Program-made: the position numbers and the translations under genes
Origin: Bacteroidia bacterium
GTDB taxonomy: Bacteria > Bacteroidota > Bacteroidia > 2-12-FULL-35-15
Assembly (NCBI GenBank): GCA_030654175.1
Contig: JAURXZ010000049.1
Span: 342,334 to 406,333, forward strand
Direction: 5' to 3'
Length of the DNA stretch: 64,000 bases
Shown: piece by piece, positions 38,604-47,703 of the stretch
Layout of the letters: every line of letters begins with the position of its first letter
How positions within the stretch are numbered: the stretch's first letter is position 1
The notes under the pieces: generated by a model
Told to the model about the DNA's origin: nothing
The model's database searches: none
What the model saw: the letters and a program-made list of their open reading frames with translations, nothing else

Positions 38604-38766
38604 TTAGAGAGTGTGCTCAATTATTTCATTACTCCTGAAGAGTTTTTGCGATGAAGGATCTTGCTTTCCATAGCACCTGTTTAAATTTTATTGTTTATGT
38701 CCTTAGTTCAAAACTATGCACTTTCAGTGCAAGAGTTTCAGTTTCTGCAAAAATTCACTTGTTACT

Positions 38767-38857
38767 GTCATTGCGAGAGCACTTTTGCGATCGAAGCAAT
38801 CTCAGTTACTAGTGTGAGATTGCTTCATCACGCCCCAAAACGTGATTCGCAAGGACG
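38767..38857. repeat. Dispersed palindromic repeat with perfect inner hairpin
   Basis: The element starts GTCATTGCGAG and ends CGCAAGGAC. Inside, GAAGCAATCTCA (38793-38804) and TGAGATTGCTTC (38815-38826) form a perfect 12-bp stem with a 10-base loop. It is related to the copy at 30344-30449. It lies between convergent genes and may also stop transcription. Confidence 0.65.
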
Positions 38858-38890
38858 TTTTAAATTAGCATTTGTTAAAAGAATTTCATC

Positions 38891-40339
38891 CTAAAACCGG
38901 AAACCAAACGTTAACATAAATGTGGAACTATTAAATTCGTTTTTAACTGAATTTAAATCAAGTCCGGCAGGGTTGTATAAAAATTCATGAGAGGTATGTT
39001 GTGAAAATACATTGGCAAAATCAATAAAATAATTATTTTCTCTGAAACCAATTCCTGCTGTCAGATTGGTGGTATTTTCATTCTTGTTTGCCCCGTTTTT
39101 GAAAGGGCTGCCATACAATGCATAACCAAGACGGAAAGCAAAAGGATCAAAGCGAATTTCACCACCAACCCGTAAATTGCCTGTAGCAGCGTATCTTGAG
39201 CGGATCGTTTTGTTTATATCAGTAAATACATTAGGACTTGAATATAATTGTGCGTAGGTATAATCAATAAATTCATACTCTATGTTCACTAAAGCCATTT
39301 TATCTATTATAAAACCAATGCTTCCAATTGCTCTGAATGGAGTTGTAACCGAATAATTAAATGAACCCTGAGGGGAAGCTGCATTGTAAATTACTCCGCT
39401 GTCCAGGTCTGATCTCATAGAACTGTTGTATGAATCCGAAAGGTTAATAACGGTTGGAGAGTGGATAGCCGCTCCAATGCGCAACCATTCAGTTGTTCTT
39501 ATTATCATTCCAAATTTAAAATTAAGGCCTGAACCATTGGTTTTTAAATTCTGTACAAAGGAAAATGATTTGAAATTGTCAATCGTATCGTTTACATCTA
39601 CCTCCTCATATTCAGCACTTTCACTATAATTGGCATTTACAATTCCCAGGGTGGCTCCCACATATAATTTACTTTTATAATTTCCGCCAAAACTTAAAAC
39701 TGTTTCACCCATCGAACCACTTGTTTCTACTGCCTTTTTTTGTAATTCTCCGTAATTTGTAATTACATGGTTGTAATTTATCGAATCGGTATTCGGATTA
39801 AATAAATAGGTTCGCCAGGCCAGATCTGTTGAAAACAGTTCGAAATCAGAGCTTGAATGACCATTGGCTTCTGCTACATAAGTATCCAGCAATGAACTTG
39901 TTTTATTACTCCCCTGAATACTTATCCGGTTTTGGAAACTATTGGTTCTGTTATATCCAAATCCGAAATTTAAAGATTCCCAACCTGTATTATTTCCTTC
40001 GCTAAAATTAAAGGTCGTTACAAATCCAATATTCCCAAAATTAAAATTTAATTTTCTGTCGGTCGAATTGGTAGTATTATAAGTTGAAGATGTACGTTGC
40101 GAAAAAATGGAAGGACTAATAGAGAATTCGGTTTTGCGAAAAATAGCAATGCCTGCCGGATTAAAACTCAAAGTAGAAATGTCTCCGCCCAATGCCCCCA
40201 TTGAACCAGCCATTGATGAAAACCGGGCGGTCCCTCCAAATGTAAGTTGTGAATATCTTATGGCATCAATATCGTTCTGACAATCGGCTGTAAACGAAAA
40301 AAATAAAGTAATTCCGAATAGTGCTATGAGTTTTTTCAT
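38891..40339 (-). CDS. FadL/OmpP1-like outer membrane protein
   Basis: 482 residues with a signal peptide (about 1-20, ending TADCQ). The mature N-terminus DAIRYSQLTFGGTARFSSMAGSMGALGGDISTLSFNPAGIA (quoted only as pattern: a TARxxxMgGAxgALGGD...NPAGla block) is the hallmark of the OmpP1/FadL/TodX transporters. Alternating hydrophobic strands continue to a C-terminal aromatic (GFRF), as in outer membrane barrels. The family carries hydrophobic compounds such as fatty acids or aromatics across the outer membrane; the substrate is unknown. The next gene on the same strand is only 42 bp upstream, so the two may be co-transcribed. Confidence 0.82.
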   Translation of the reverse strand: MKKLIALFGITLFFSFTADCQNDIDAIRYSQLTFGGTARFSSMAGSMGALGGDISTLSFNPAGIAIFRKTEFSISPSIFSQRTSSTYNTTNSTDRKLNFNFGNIGFVTTFNFSEGNNTGWESLNFGFGYNRTNSFQNRISIQGSNKTSSLLDTYVAEANGHSSSDFELFSTDLAWRTYLFNPNTDSINYNHVITNYGELQKKAVETSGSMGETVLSFGGNYKSKLYVGATLGIVNANYSESAEYEEVDVNDTIDNFKSFSFVQNLKTNGSGLNFKFGMIIRTTEWLRIGAAIHSPTVINLSDSYNSSMRSDLDSGVIYNAASPQGSFNYSVTTPFRAIGSIGFIIDKMALVNIEYEFIDYTYAQLYSSPNVFTDINKTIRSRYAATGNLRVGGEIRFDPFAFRLGYALYGSPFKNGANKNENTTNLTAGIGFRENNYFIDFANVFSQHTSHEFLYNPAGLDLNSVKNEFNSSTFMLTFGFRF

Positions 40340-40381
40340 TGTTATAAATTTTCAATATTTAGCATAGAAAAATATGGATTT

Positions 40382-41485
40382 TCATTTTCTTCTCCCTCTG
40401 TAAAATTCCTGGGTGCTCCTGTTAAAATCAGAATTAAAGTTCCTCCGACCCTGATTATGTCTGTAAAAATAGTTAGTTGCATTTGGATAACGTCTGTAGT
40501 AACGATTGGGTTGGTTGTAATACCACCATCCGAAATGATAACTTGGTAAACCATAAAAATGAATAGGTCCGTTCAATGGCCAGTAAAATCCCATTTGAAA
40601 CCACCAAGGATATGGATACCAATAATTTGTACCATACCAATACGGATAACCGGCCCAATAAGGATAGGGAGCAACTTCGTAAACTTTATTTACCTCTCTT
40701 GGCTCATTGGAACTGGCATATACATCATCATCATAGCTATCATCCGTTGAATATTTTTTTGACATATCTTGTAACTCTTTTTGTACAACTGTGTCTTTTT
40801 GAATTCCTTGCTTCCAATTTTCATATTCAATTCCCTTGGCTTTTGCTATTTCAAAGTTCAGTGAATCGGCCTTTTGTTTTATTAACGCTGGATTTCTGTT
40901 GTAAAGCTCTCCTAATACCGAAGTTGTTTTGATATTTTCGGAAAGTGCCGTTACCAGCTCCGGATTACCTAAGATTGAATTGTAAGCCGCTTTTACATCA
41001 TTCGGGAAGTCTTTTAAAAGGTCTTTATACTTTGTTTCGAAATCCTTGTGGATCTGGTCTATCTGGACTATTGTAGAATAATTGTTTTTTCCTAAATAGA
41101 TCGCTGAACTTTTTATTTTAGCCGGATATTTTTGTAATTTTTCTTCCAGTTCCTTTTTTGACCTGTCCTTATTTTCTATTAAAATTGAAATTATTTCAGG
41201 ATACCTTGTAATTTCCCAGAGTTGTTTTTGTGTATTCCGGTTATACGTTGAAATTAATTTTTTAAATGAATCACTCGATATCTTTTGTATTTCACTTAGC
41301 GTTTGAAACCCTTTTGGATGTGTAGATGCTATAAGGATGGAATTATAAACAGTATCAGGATAACTAAACAATGATGCCATGATAGAGGTATCATTCGAAA
41401 CAAGATTATCAAATGCTGTTGCATCATTCTGAGCCTTTATATCTATCGATAAAATAACCGCGATGAAAAGAAATATTTTTTTCAT
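40382..41485 (-). CDS. Exported protein with aromatic-rich C-terminus
   Basis: 367 residues with a signal peptide (about 1-18, ending IKAQ). The middle is helical and charged (about 20-265). The opening SLFSYPDTVYNSILIASTHP and the later RYPEIISIL weakly recall DUF3300 (ALYPDxLLxQIL...yP), but I cannot confirm this. From about residue 270 the sequence becomes extremely rich in Tyr, Trp and Pro (EVAPYPYWAGYPYWYGT and similar) and then in Tyr, Arg and Asn. Such tails may bind membranes or carbohydrates or form low-complexity assemblies. The gene precedes the FadL-like gene by 42 bp on the same strand. Confidence 0.72.
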   Translation of the reverse strand: MKKIFLFIAVILSIDIKAQNDATAFDNLVSNDTSIMASLFSYPDTVYNSILIASTHPKGFQTLSEIQKISSDSFKKLISTYNRNTQKQLWEITRYPEIISILIENKDRSKKELEEKLQKYPAKIKSSAIYLGKNNYSTIVQIDQIHKDFETKYKDLLKDFPNDVKAAYNSILGNPELVTALSENIKTTSVLGELYNRNPALIKQKADSLNFEIAKAKGIEYENWKQGIQKDTVVQKELQDMSKKYSTDDSYDDDVYASSNEPREVNKVYEVAPYPYWAGYPYWYGTNYWYPYPWWFQMGFYWPLNGPIHFYGLPSYHFGWWYYNQPNRYYRRYPNATNYFYRHNQGRRNFNSDFNRSTQEFYRGRRK

Positions 41486-41560
41486 TTTTTTCTGACATTA
41501 ATATTTAGCCTGTTTAAAATTTATTTATTTGAATAAGAATATCAAATCAACGTCTGTGCG

Positions 41561-41632
41561 CATATTTCGACAGGCTCATTATGACCGCGAGAGACGGCCA
41601 TTCAGTTCTTGTCGAAGGCTGTGCCTGGGCAA
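41561..41632. repeat. Dispersed palindromic repeat, TCGACAGGCTCA type
   Basis: Begins with TTTCGACAGGCTCATTATGAC and ends TTGTCGAAGGCTGTGCCTG; the halves pair partly. The element at 55375-55445 contains the same blocks in a different arrangement. The surrounding 297-base gap (41486-41782) holds nothing else recognisable. Confidence 0.55.
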
Positions 41633-41782
41633 ATTTATCTCCTTAACTTAAAGCCATTATCTGATTACGTAGTTTGTATGAACTGTTAACCTTAATTACC
41701 TTCTTTGCCAATTAAATAAATATGGGCGAGCTAAGAGAAATGCATAATTTATCGAAAATTTACAATAACCAGTTTGATTGAA

Positions 41783-42166
41783 TTAATGCTCTTGCGGCTC
41801 TTTTGTTTTTTTGTTTTTGTCCAAATATTTTTCAATTAAGCCCGGGATCTTTTCAAATACTGATCCTAAACCTTTGGATTCACGAGTTGGAATAAATTGT
41901 ATTTCGCTTCCTTTTGTAACTAAAAAACCAACAGGCCCCATTCCCAAACCGGCTCCACCACCTACACCTTTTCCTTCTCCCTCATTTGCATCTTTCATAA
42001 CGCCTTTGCCTTCACCCATTCCTCCACCAAACCCCAGACCTACCGACATAACAGGTACGCAAGAGAATTCACCCAATTGAAATTGCTGTCCAATAATTGT
42101 TTCCGTTTTTGCTTCATTTTTTAAAAATTCGGTGATCTTACCGAAACTGTCATTAAAGTTGTCCAT
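41783..42166 (-). CDS. GerW/YtfJ-like protein
   Basis: 127 residues. The pattern SFGKITEFLKNEAKTETIIG, then VPVMSVGLGFGGGMGEG and a GGGAGLGMGPVGFLV stretch, matches the GerW/YtfJ family (sporulation protein YtfJ of Bacillus), including the central glycine-rich segment. The family is also found in bacteria that do not form spores, where its job is unknown. The C-terminus is lysine-rich. It starts 16 bp after the stop of the DUF2953-like gene upstream on the same strand, so they are one operon; in Bacillus ytfJ lies beside the DUF2953 gene ytfI, which supports both assignments. Confidence 0.82.
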   Translation of the reverse strand: MDNFNDSFGKITEFLKNEAKTETIIGQQFQLGEFSCVPVMSVGLGFGGGMGEGKGVMKDANEGEGKGVGGGAGLGMGPVGFLVTKGSEIQFIPTRESKGLGSVFEKIPGLIEKYLDKNKKTKEPQEH

Positions 42167-42182
42167 GTTCTTAATTATTAAT

Positions 42183-42689
42183 TTATGATTTGATATATGC
42201 CCGGATTATCCGGAAAAAATTATTTTCTATTTCAAGTATTATTTCATTCTCATGAAAAAAATTTATTTCCATTCTTTTGTTTGTTTTAAAGCTCAAAAAA
42301 CTTAATAAAGGATAAATAATCCCATTTAGCATCATTTCATCAAAACTGATATTCAGATAGAATTTATTTACTTTAAAACTTTTAACAATGGCCTTTATTT
42401 TTCTGATCGAAATTCTGTTAGGACCTTTCCCTGATTGTTTTTTGATCTGTTTCTTCTTTTGTTCTTTTTGTTCTTTTTGGGCTAACAGGTCTATTTGTTT
42501 TCGCCAACCGGCAATTTTTAAATCCAGGAACAAAGAATTTTCATTGAAAAATAATTGCGCTTTTATCAACCTATGAAACCTAAGCCTTAATAAACCATTT
42601 ATTGTATTTATTTCTAAATAAAATGGAGCAAAAAGAACATAAATAAAAATTGAAACAATTATTATCAAAAATATTAGTAAACCTATCAT
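42183..42689 (-). CDS. DUF2953-like membrane-anchored protein
   Basis: 168 residues. One N-terminal membrane helix (about 3-22) is followed by a beta-rich part (LEINTINGLLRLRFHRLIKAQLFF), a lysine- and glutamine-rich linker (about 70-95, QKEQKEQKKKQIKKQ) and a second segment resembling DUF2953 (VNKFYLNISFDEMMLNGIIYPLL). Sequence similarity is weak, and the assignment leans on the adjacent GerW/YtfJ-like gene, its usual partner. It would face the periplasm or cytoplasm from a single anchor. No enzyme motif is seen. Confidence 0.6.
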   Translation of the reverse strand: MIGLLIFLIIIVSIFIYVLFAPFYLEINTINGLLRLRFHRLIKAQLFFNENSLFLDLKIAGWRKQIDLLAQKEQKEQKKKQIKKQSGKGPNRISIRKIKAIVKSFKVNKFYLNISFDEMMLNGIIYPLLSFLSFKTNKRMEINFFHENEIILEIENNFFRIIRAYIKS

Positions 42690-42872
42690 TTAACCAAAAT
42701 TTTTATGATGCAAAACTATTCTAATTCACTCTGTAAGAAAATGATAACGGTCAACGCGTCCTGTGATTATTGTTATCCTTAAATTTTTCAGAGGAAGAAC
42801 TGAATTATTTTTTGTTTAAAATTTAACCAAGCGCTAAGTATTTTGTAAGTCTAAATTCAGTTCCTTTGTATC

Positions 42873-43712
42873 ATGTCACTTTTCATCACATCTTTGAATT
42901 CCGGAAGCAATGGAAATTGTTATTTTATTGGTAATGATCAGGAAGCTGTATTAGTTGATGTTGGTATATCCTGCCGTGAAATTGAAAGACGGATGTTGCG
43001 TTTAGGATTGTCCATGAATATTGTAAAAGCAATATTTATATCTCATGAACACGCTGATCATATTCGTGGTGTTGTCGTATTAGCAAGGAAATACCAATTA
43101 CCTGTTTACATTACCCCTTCCACATTAAAAAATAGTCCGATAAGTCTGGAGAAAGAGCTTGTCAGATCCTTCATAGCTCATCAACCTGTTACTATTGGCG
43201 GACTTTCGGTTACTGCATTTTTGAAATTTCATGATGCTTCTGAACCTCATAGTTTTATTGTTGAAGGCAACGGAGTGAAGATTGGCGTTTTTACGGATAT
43301 AGGTGCTCCTTGTGAACAATTGATCCACTATTTTAAGCAATGTAATGCTGCTTTTCTGGAAGCTAATTATGATGAAGAGATGCTTGAGAAAGGGAGGTAT
43401 CCTTTTTCATTGAAAAAAAGGATCACAGGTGGTCACGGACATTTATCCAATAAACAGGCTTTAGATCTATTCATTGAACATCAACCTGTTTTTATGACCC
43501 ATTTAATATTGTCCCATCTTTCTAAAGATAATAATTGTCCGCAGCTTGTTTATAATTTGTTTAGGAAGCATGCCAATATGGATCTTAATGTTGTTGTGGC
43601 TTCCAGATTTCAGGAAACATCAGTTTATACCATCCGGAACAATAATTTCAATGATCCAATAAAAGGTATTACCGCTTTTTCAAAGCAAACTTCACAGATG
43701 ACTTTATTTTAA
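42873..43712 (+). CDS. WalJ/YycJ-like metallo-beta-lactamase-fold hydrolase
   Basis: 279 residues. The opening LNSGSNGNCYFIG...VLVDVGIS and the metal motif SHEHADH (His58, His60, Asp62, His63) mark the YycJ/WalJ branch of MBL-fold proteins. Later ligands fit HDASEPHSF and FTDIG, with SHLSKDN near 209-215. WalJ-type proteins are 5'-3' DNA exonuclease-like enzymes acting in the cytoplasm, with roles in replication or repair suggested in Firmicutes. No walRK genes are nearby. The family length is 250-270 residues, so this is complete. The gene is followed by a weak hairpin and a long gap. Confidence 0.82.
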   Translation: MSLFITSLNSGSNGNCYFIGNDQEAVLVDVGISCREIERRMLRLGLSMNIVKAIFISHEHADHIRGVVVLARKYQLPVYITPSTLKNSPISLEKELVRSFIAHQPVTIGGLSVTAFLKFHDASEPHSFIVEGNGVKIGVFTDIGAPCEQLIHYFKQCNAAFLEANYDEEMLEKGRYPFSLKKRITGGHGHLSNKQALDLFIEHQPVFMTHLILSHLSKDNNCPQLVYNLFRKHANMDLNVVVASRFQETSVYTIRNNNFNDPIKGITAFSKQTSQMTLF

Positions 43713-44059
43713 TATGTGAGTGGATATTTTGAATTAAATGTTCAATTTTTTTTCCAGTAAACTCTTCTTCTTAATTCCCCAACCCTGTGGAATTTTTTCC
43801 TCGTTTTTTTATTTATAACAGTTCTGAAAATTCAGTAAAAAACAATAGCCGTAAATTAATGGAAGGATAACAAGGTTTAAAAGTATTGAACTTGCTTGCA
43901 TTATGGTGTTTAATGCTTTTCCTGCCGCTTTTTAATGTTTATAAATCAATTGTCTGACTGCCCTTTTACCTATTAGTAATTATTTTGTAATTAATTTATT
44001 ATAATACGGCATGATTTTTCATCAACTATAGATTAATACCCGTCTTAAAATGGAATTTT
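43713..44059. other. Gap before cyanophycin synthetase
   Basis: 347 bases. A modest hairpin (AATTCC...GGAATT with T-run, about 43773-43798) may terminate the upstream gene. No gene, in particular no cyanophycinase, is present. An ATG at 44051 opens a short frame out of phase with cphA. Confidence 0.45.
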
Positions 44060-46699
44060 ATGGAAATAATTGAAATAAAAGTAATGCGAGGTTCAAATTA
44101 CTGGTCGGTTTACAATAAAAAATTAATTGTTTTAAAATTAGACCTTGGGATCCTTGAAAAAAAACCTACAAATGAAATTAGCGGCTTTTTAGATCGGATA
44201 AAAAAGCTGATTCCATCTTTGCAATGTCATCATTGTTCAGAAAATATTGAAGGTGGTTTTTTTAAAAGGGTAGAAATTGGAACCTGGATGGGCCATGTAG
44301 TTGAACACATTGCATTAGAAATTCAGGTTCTTGCAGGTATGAATTGCGGATACGGCAGAACCCGTTCTACAAATTCTGTTGGCGTATATAGCGTTGTGTT
44401 TGCTTATGAATTGGAAGATGCAGGCCGTTATGCCGCAGAAGCTTCTGTGAGAATAGCAGAAGCTTTAGTGGAAAATGTAACCTATGATATAGAGGAAGAT
44501 ATTATAGAATTAAATCGAATATTTGAAAAACAAAATTTAGGACCAAGTACTACATCTATTGTTAATGCGGCAGTGAATCGTAAAATCCCTTACAAGCGCC
44601 TAAACTCAGGTTCATTGATAACATTTGGGTATGGTTCTAAACAAAAGAAAATACGTGCAACTATAGCTGATTCTACCAGTGGCATCGGCATCGAAATAGC
44701 GTGCGACAAAGAAGAAACAAAAACATTGTTAAGTAATGCGCATATCCCTGTCCCTGAAGGAGTATTGGTATATGATGAAGAGGACATAAAAAGGTTGGTA
44801 GGAAGAGTGAAATTTCCATTAGTAATAAAGCCAATTGATGGAAATCATGGCAGGGGGGTGAGTACTAATATTCAGAATATAGAAAGTGCAATTGCTGCTT
44901 TCCATATCGCAAAATTGGAATCATCTGAAGTGATCATGGAAGAGTTCATAAATGGTTTTGATTATCGTTTCCTGGTTATTAATTTTAAATTGGTAGCTGT
45001 GGCTAAGCGCACTCCTGCAATGGTAATTGGGGATGGTAATTCAACCATAGCGCAATTGGTTGAACAAACCAATCAGGATCCCGCCAGGGGAGAAGGTCAT
45101 GAAAAAGTACTTAGCATTATAAATGTGGATGAAAATACATTGAGCATTCTTGCGAAAAAAAATCTTTCGGTAGAATCTGTATTACCCTTGGGAGAGATTT
45201 TATTTTTAAAGGATACCGCAAATATAAGTACAGGTGGTACTTCAACAGATATGACGGATATTGTTCATCCTTATAATGTGTTTTTAGCGGAAAGGATAGC
45301 CCGTATTTTAAACCTGGATATTTGTGGAATTGATATTGTGGCCAGTGATATTAAAGTTCCTCTTACGCGTGAGGTTGGTGGAGTTGTAGAGGTAAATGCC
45401 TGTCCTGGTTTGCGCATGCATCTTAGCCCGGCAAATGGTTTAGCACGTAATGTTGCTGAACCAATAATGGAAATGATGTTTCCTGATAATGATAACGGCC
45501 GGATACCCCTGATAGCTGTTACCGGAACCAATGGTAAAACCACAACAACGCGCCTCATTGCACATTTGGCAAAACATGCCGGTGGGTATAAAGTGGGGTA
45601 TACTACTACAGATGGGATCTACATACAGGATCACGCAATATACTATGGTGATTGCACTGGTCCTATGAGTGCTGAAACGGTTTTGCTTGACCCAACTATT
45701 GATTTTGCTGTATTAGAATGCGCCCGGGGTGGAATAGTTCGCTCCGGACTTGGTTTTGATACCTGCGATATTAGTATCGTAACAAATATTACTGAAGATC
45801 ATTTAGGATTAAAAGATATTCATACACTGGAGGAGATGGCAAAAGTTAAAATTGTAGTTCCTCTCTCAACTAAAGAAAGCGGTTATGCAATACTCAATGC
45901 TGATGATGATCTGGTATATAATATGCGTGATGAATTAGATTGTAATATCGCATTGTTCAGCATCGATCAGGAGAATAAAAGAGTGAAGAAACATTGCGAA
46001 GAAGGCGGTTTAGCTGCTTTTGTAGAGAACGGCTATTTAACAATATGTAAGGGGAAATGGAAAACACAAATCAATAAAATTATCGACATCCCCTTAAGCC
46101 TGAATGGCCGGTCGGGATGTATGATAAAAAATCTGTTGCCTGCCACCTTGGTTGGTGTAATACAGAATTTTAGTATCAACGATATTCGGGAGGCATTGCA
46201 ATCTTTTATTCCATCACCTTTGCAAACACCCGGGCGAATGAATATTTTTAATTTTAAAGAATTTGATCTTATGATCGATTATGCACATAATATTGATGGA
46301 TTTATGGAGCTAAAAAAATTTCTTGATAAAACAGGTGCCTCAGCAAAAATTGGAATAATTTCCGTTGCCGGTGATCGCAGGGATGAAGATATTCGTATCA
46401 TGGGTAGTTTATCTGCTGAAATGTTTGATGAAATAATTATAAGACATGATGAAGATATGAGGGGGATGCCGGAGGAAGAAATGACCCGGTTATTGATGGA
46501 AGGAATAAATCGTGTTAACGCTGACCTATCAGTTAAAATAATATCTGATGAGTTCCAAGCCATACAGTATGCAATTGATAACGCTAAGAAAGGCCATTTC
46601 ATAACGCTTTGCAGTGAAAAAGTTCTTGAAAGTATTGAGTATCTGGAAAATGCAAAAGCCAAAGAAGCGAATTCTGAAATGGTTTTAGTTAACGCTTAG
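44060..46699 (+). CDS. cphA: Cyanophycin synthetase
   Basis: 879 residues, the length of classic CphA (about 870-900). The N-terminal domain begins IKVMRGSNYWSVYNKKLI, close to the CphA start RGPNYWS. The ATP-grasp domain (about 210-470) contains PLVIKPIDGNHGRGVSTNI and ends with EVNACPGLRMHLSP. The Mur-ligase-like domain (about 490-870) shows the P-loop AVTGTNGKTTTTRLIAH and later FDLMIDYAHNIDGF and SVAGDRRDEDI. CphA makes multi-L-arginyl-poly-L-aspartate, adding Asp with one active site and Arg with the other. A cyanophycinase (CphB) gene is not visible in the window. The CHAD gene follows after 25 bp. Confidence 0.95.
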   Translation: MEIIEIKVMRGSNYWSVYNKKLIVLKLDLGILEKKPTNEISGFLDRIKKLIPSLQCHHCSENIEGGFFKRVEIGTWMGHVVEHIALEIQVLAGMNCGYGRTRSTNSVGVYSVVFAYELEDAGRYAAEASVRIAEALVENVTYDIEEDIIELNRIFEKQNLGPSTTSIVNAAVNRKIPYKRLNSGSLITFGYGSKQKKIRATIADSTSGIGIEIACDKEETKTLLSNAHIPVPEGVLVYDEEDIKRLVGRVKFPLVIKPIDGNHGRGVSTNIQNIESAIAAFHIAKLESSEVIMEEFINGFDYRFLVINFKLVAVAKRTPAMVIGDGNSTIAQLVEQTNQDPARGEGHEKVLSIINVDENTLSILAKKNLSVESVLPLGEILFLKDTANISTGGTSTDMTDIVHPYNVFLAERIARILNLDICGIDIVASDIKVPLTREVGGVVEVNACPGLRMHLSPANGLARNVAEPIMEMMFPDNDNGRIPLIAVTGTNGKTTTTRLIAHLAKHAGGYKVGYTTTDGIYIQDHAIYYGDCTGPMSAETVLLDPTIDFAVLECARGGIVRSGLGFDTCDISIVTNITEDHLGLKDIHTLEEMAKVKIVVPLSTKESGYAILNADDDLVYNMRDELDCNIALFSIDQENKRVKKHCEEGGLAAFVENGYLTICKGKWKTQINKIIDIPLSLNGRSGCMIKNLLPATLVGVIQNFSINDIREALQSFIPSPLQTPGRMNIFNFKEFDLMIDYAHNIDGFMELKKFLDKTGASAKIGIISVAGDRRDEDIRIMGSLSAEMFDEIIIRHDEDMRGMPEEEMTRLLMEGINRVNADLSVKIISDEFQAIQYAIDNAKKGHFITLCSEKVLESIEYLENAKAKEANSEMVLVNA

Positions 46700-46724
46700 T
46701 TTATTTTCATCTTAATTTTTCGAT

Positions 46725-47546
46725 ATGAAAGTAAATTCTGAACTCAAAAATAATTTTATAGCACGAACCAATGCTATTGACGCATTATTGGAAAAACCTG
46801 TTCAGAAATTTACTGTTAAGGATTTTCATCAGCTTCGTGTTGAAATTAAAAAACTAAAAGCTCAATTTAAACTGGTGAATTTTTGTTCAAAAAAATTTGA
46901 ATGGAAAAAACATTTCCATTCCTTTCAATCTGTTTTCCAGCAGGCCGGCAAGGTTAGAGAACTTCAGGTGGAAGCAGCAGCACTGAAAAAATATGCTATT
47001 TATAAGGGACTCAAAGCGTATATAGAAAATTTAAAAAAAGCCAGGCAAAAAGAAATGTTTGTTTTCTTATTGATGATAAATAAGGACTTAAAAAACCGGT
47101 TGAAAAAATCAAAAAAAATAGTTCTTTCTATAATTGAAACAATACATAAAAAAGATGCAAAAAAATATTTGAATAAAAAGCGTAAACAAATTGGAAATTT
47201 GATTAGTGGCAAACAGTTAAAAATAAAGGTCGCTCATGAACTTCGTAAACATATAAAGGAGCTTTACTACAACATTAAAAGTTTAAATTTCCCTAAACAA
47301 ATTAAATTAGTTAAAGAGACCGAGGCCTTTCAAAATACGCTTGGTAAATGGCATGATTGTGTGGTTATAAGGGGACATTTGAATGAAGCAATGAAGCATA
47401 AAACTGAAATGGGGACATCAGAAATAAAACAACTTAAAAAAGTAATTGTCAAACTTTCTGCTGATTGTGAAATTTTGTTTAAAAAAATAAATACTGCGAT
47501 CTATAAAGAACGGGCCTTGCAAAATCTCACGTCAGCAGCGTTTTGA
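46725..47546 (+). CDS. CHAD-domain protein next to cyanophycin synthetase
   Basis: 273 residues, nearly all helical, very rich in Lys, with conserved-histidine pattern of the CHAD family. It shows VKDFHQLRVEIKKLKAQFKL (His35), the second repeat VAHELRKHIKELYYNIKSL (about 170-190) and the closing ALG/LGKWHDCVVIRGHL (about 206-220). CHAD proteins bind polyphosphate and localise to polyphosphate granules. No CYTH domain is fused. It begins 25 bp after cphA on the same strand, so it is probably co-transcribed. This suggests a link between cyanophycin and polyphosphate storage, or that CHAD helps form cyanophycin granules; both are inference. Confidence 0.82.
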   Translation: MKVNSELKNNFIARTNAIDALLEKPVQKFTVKDFHQLRVEIKKLKAQFKLVNFCSKKFEWKKHFHSFQSVFQQAGKVRELQVEAAALKKYAIYKGLKAYIENLKKARQKEMFVFLLMINKDLKNRLKKSKKIVLSIIETIHKKDAKKYLNKKRKQIGNLISGKQLKIKVAHELRKHIKELYYNIKSLNFPKQIKLVKETEAFQNTLGKWHDCVVIRGHLNEAMKHKTEMGTSEIKQLKKVIVKLSADCEILFKKINTAIYKERALQNLTSAAF

Positions 47547-47703
47547 GTGTTTTTTTAATTTTTAATTTAGGTCTTTAAAATAAAAAAAATTTTAGTTTTA
47601 TTATTTCCCCGAAGGCAGGCCGGAGTTTTTTTATTTGTTTATTTTTTTTCTGTGGAACTCTGCATTTCATTTGAGTATGCTGAGGAAGCAGTAACCATTT
47701 TAA

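Noticed and set aside
38691-38894. 67-codon frame overlapping the palindromic repeat
   Set aside because: It runs through the repeat element and has no similarity to any protein I know; the frame is a by-product of the repeat.
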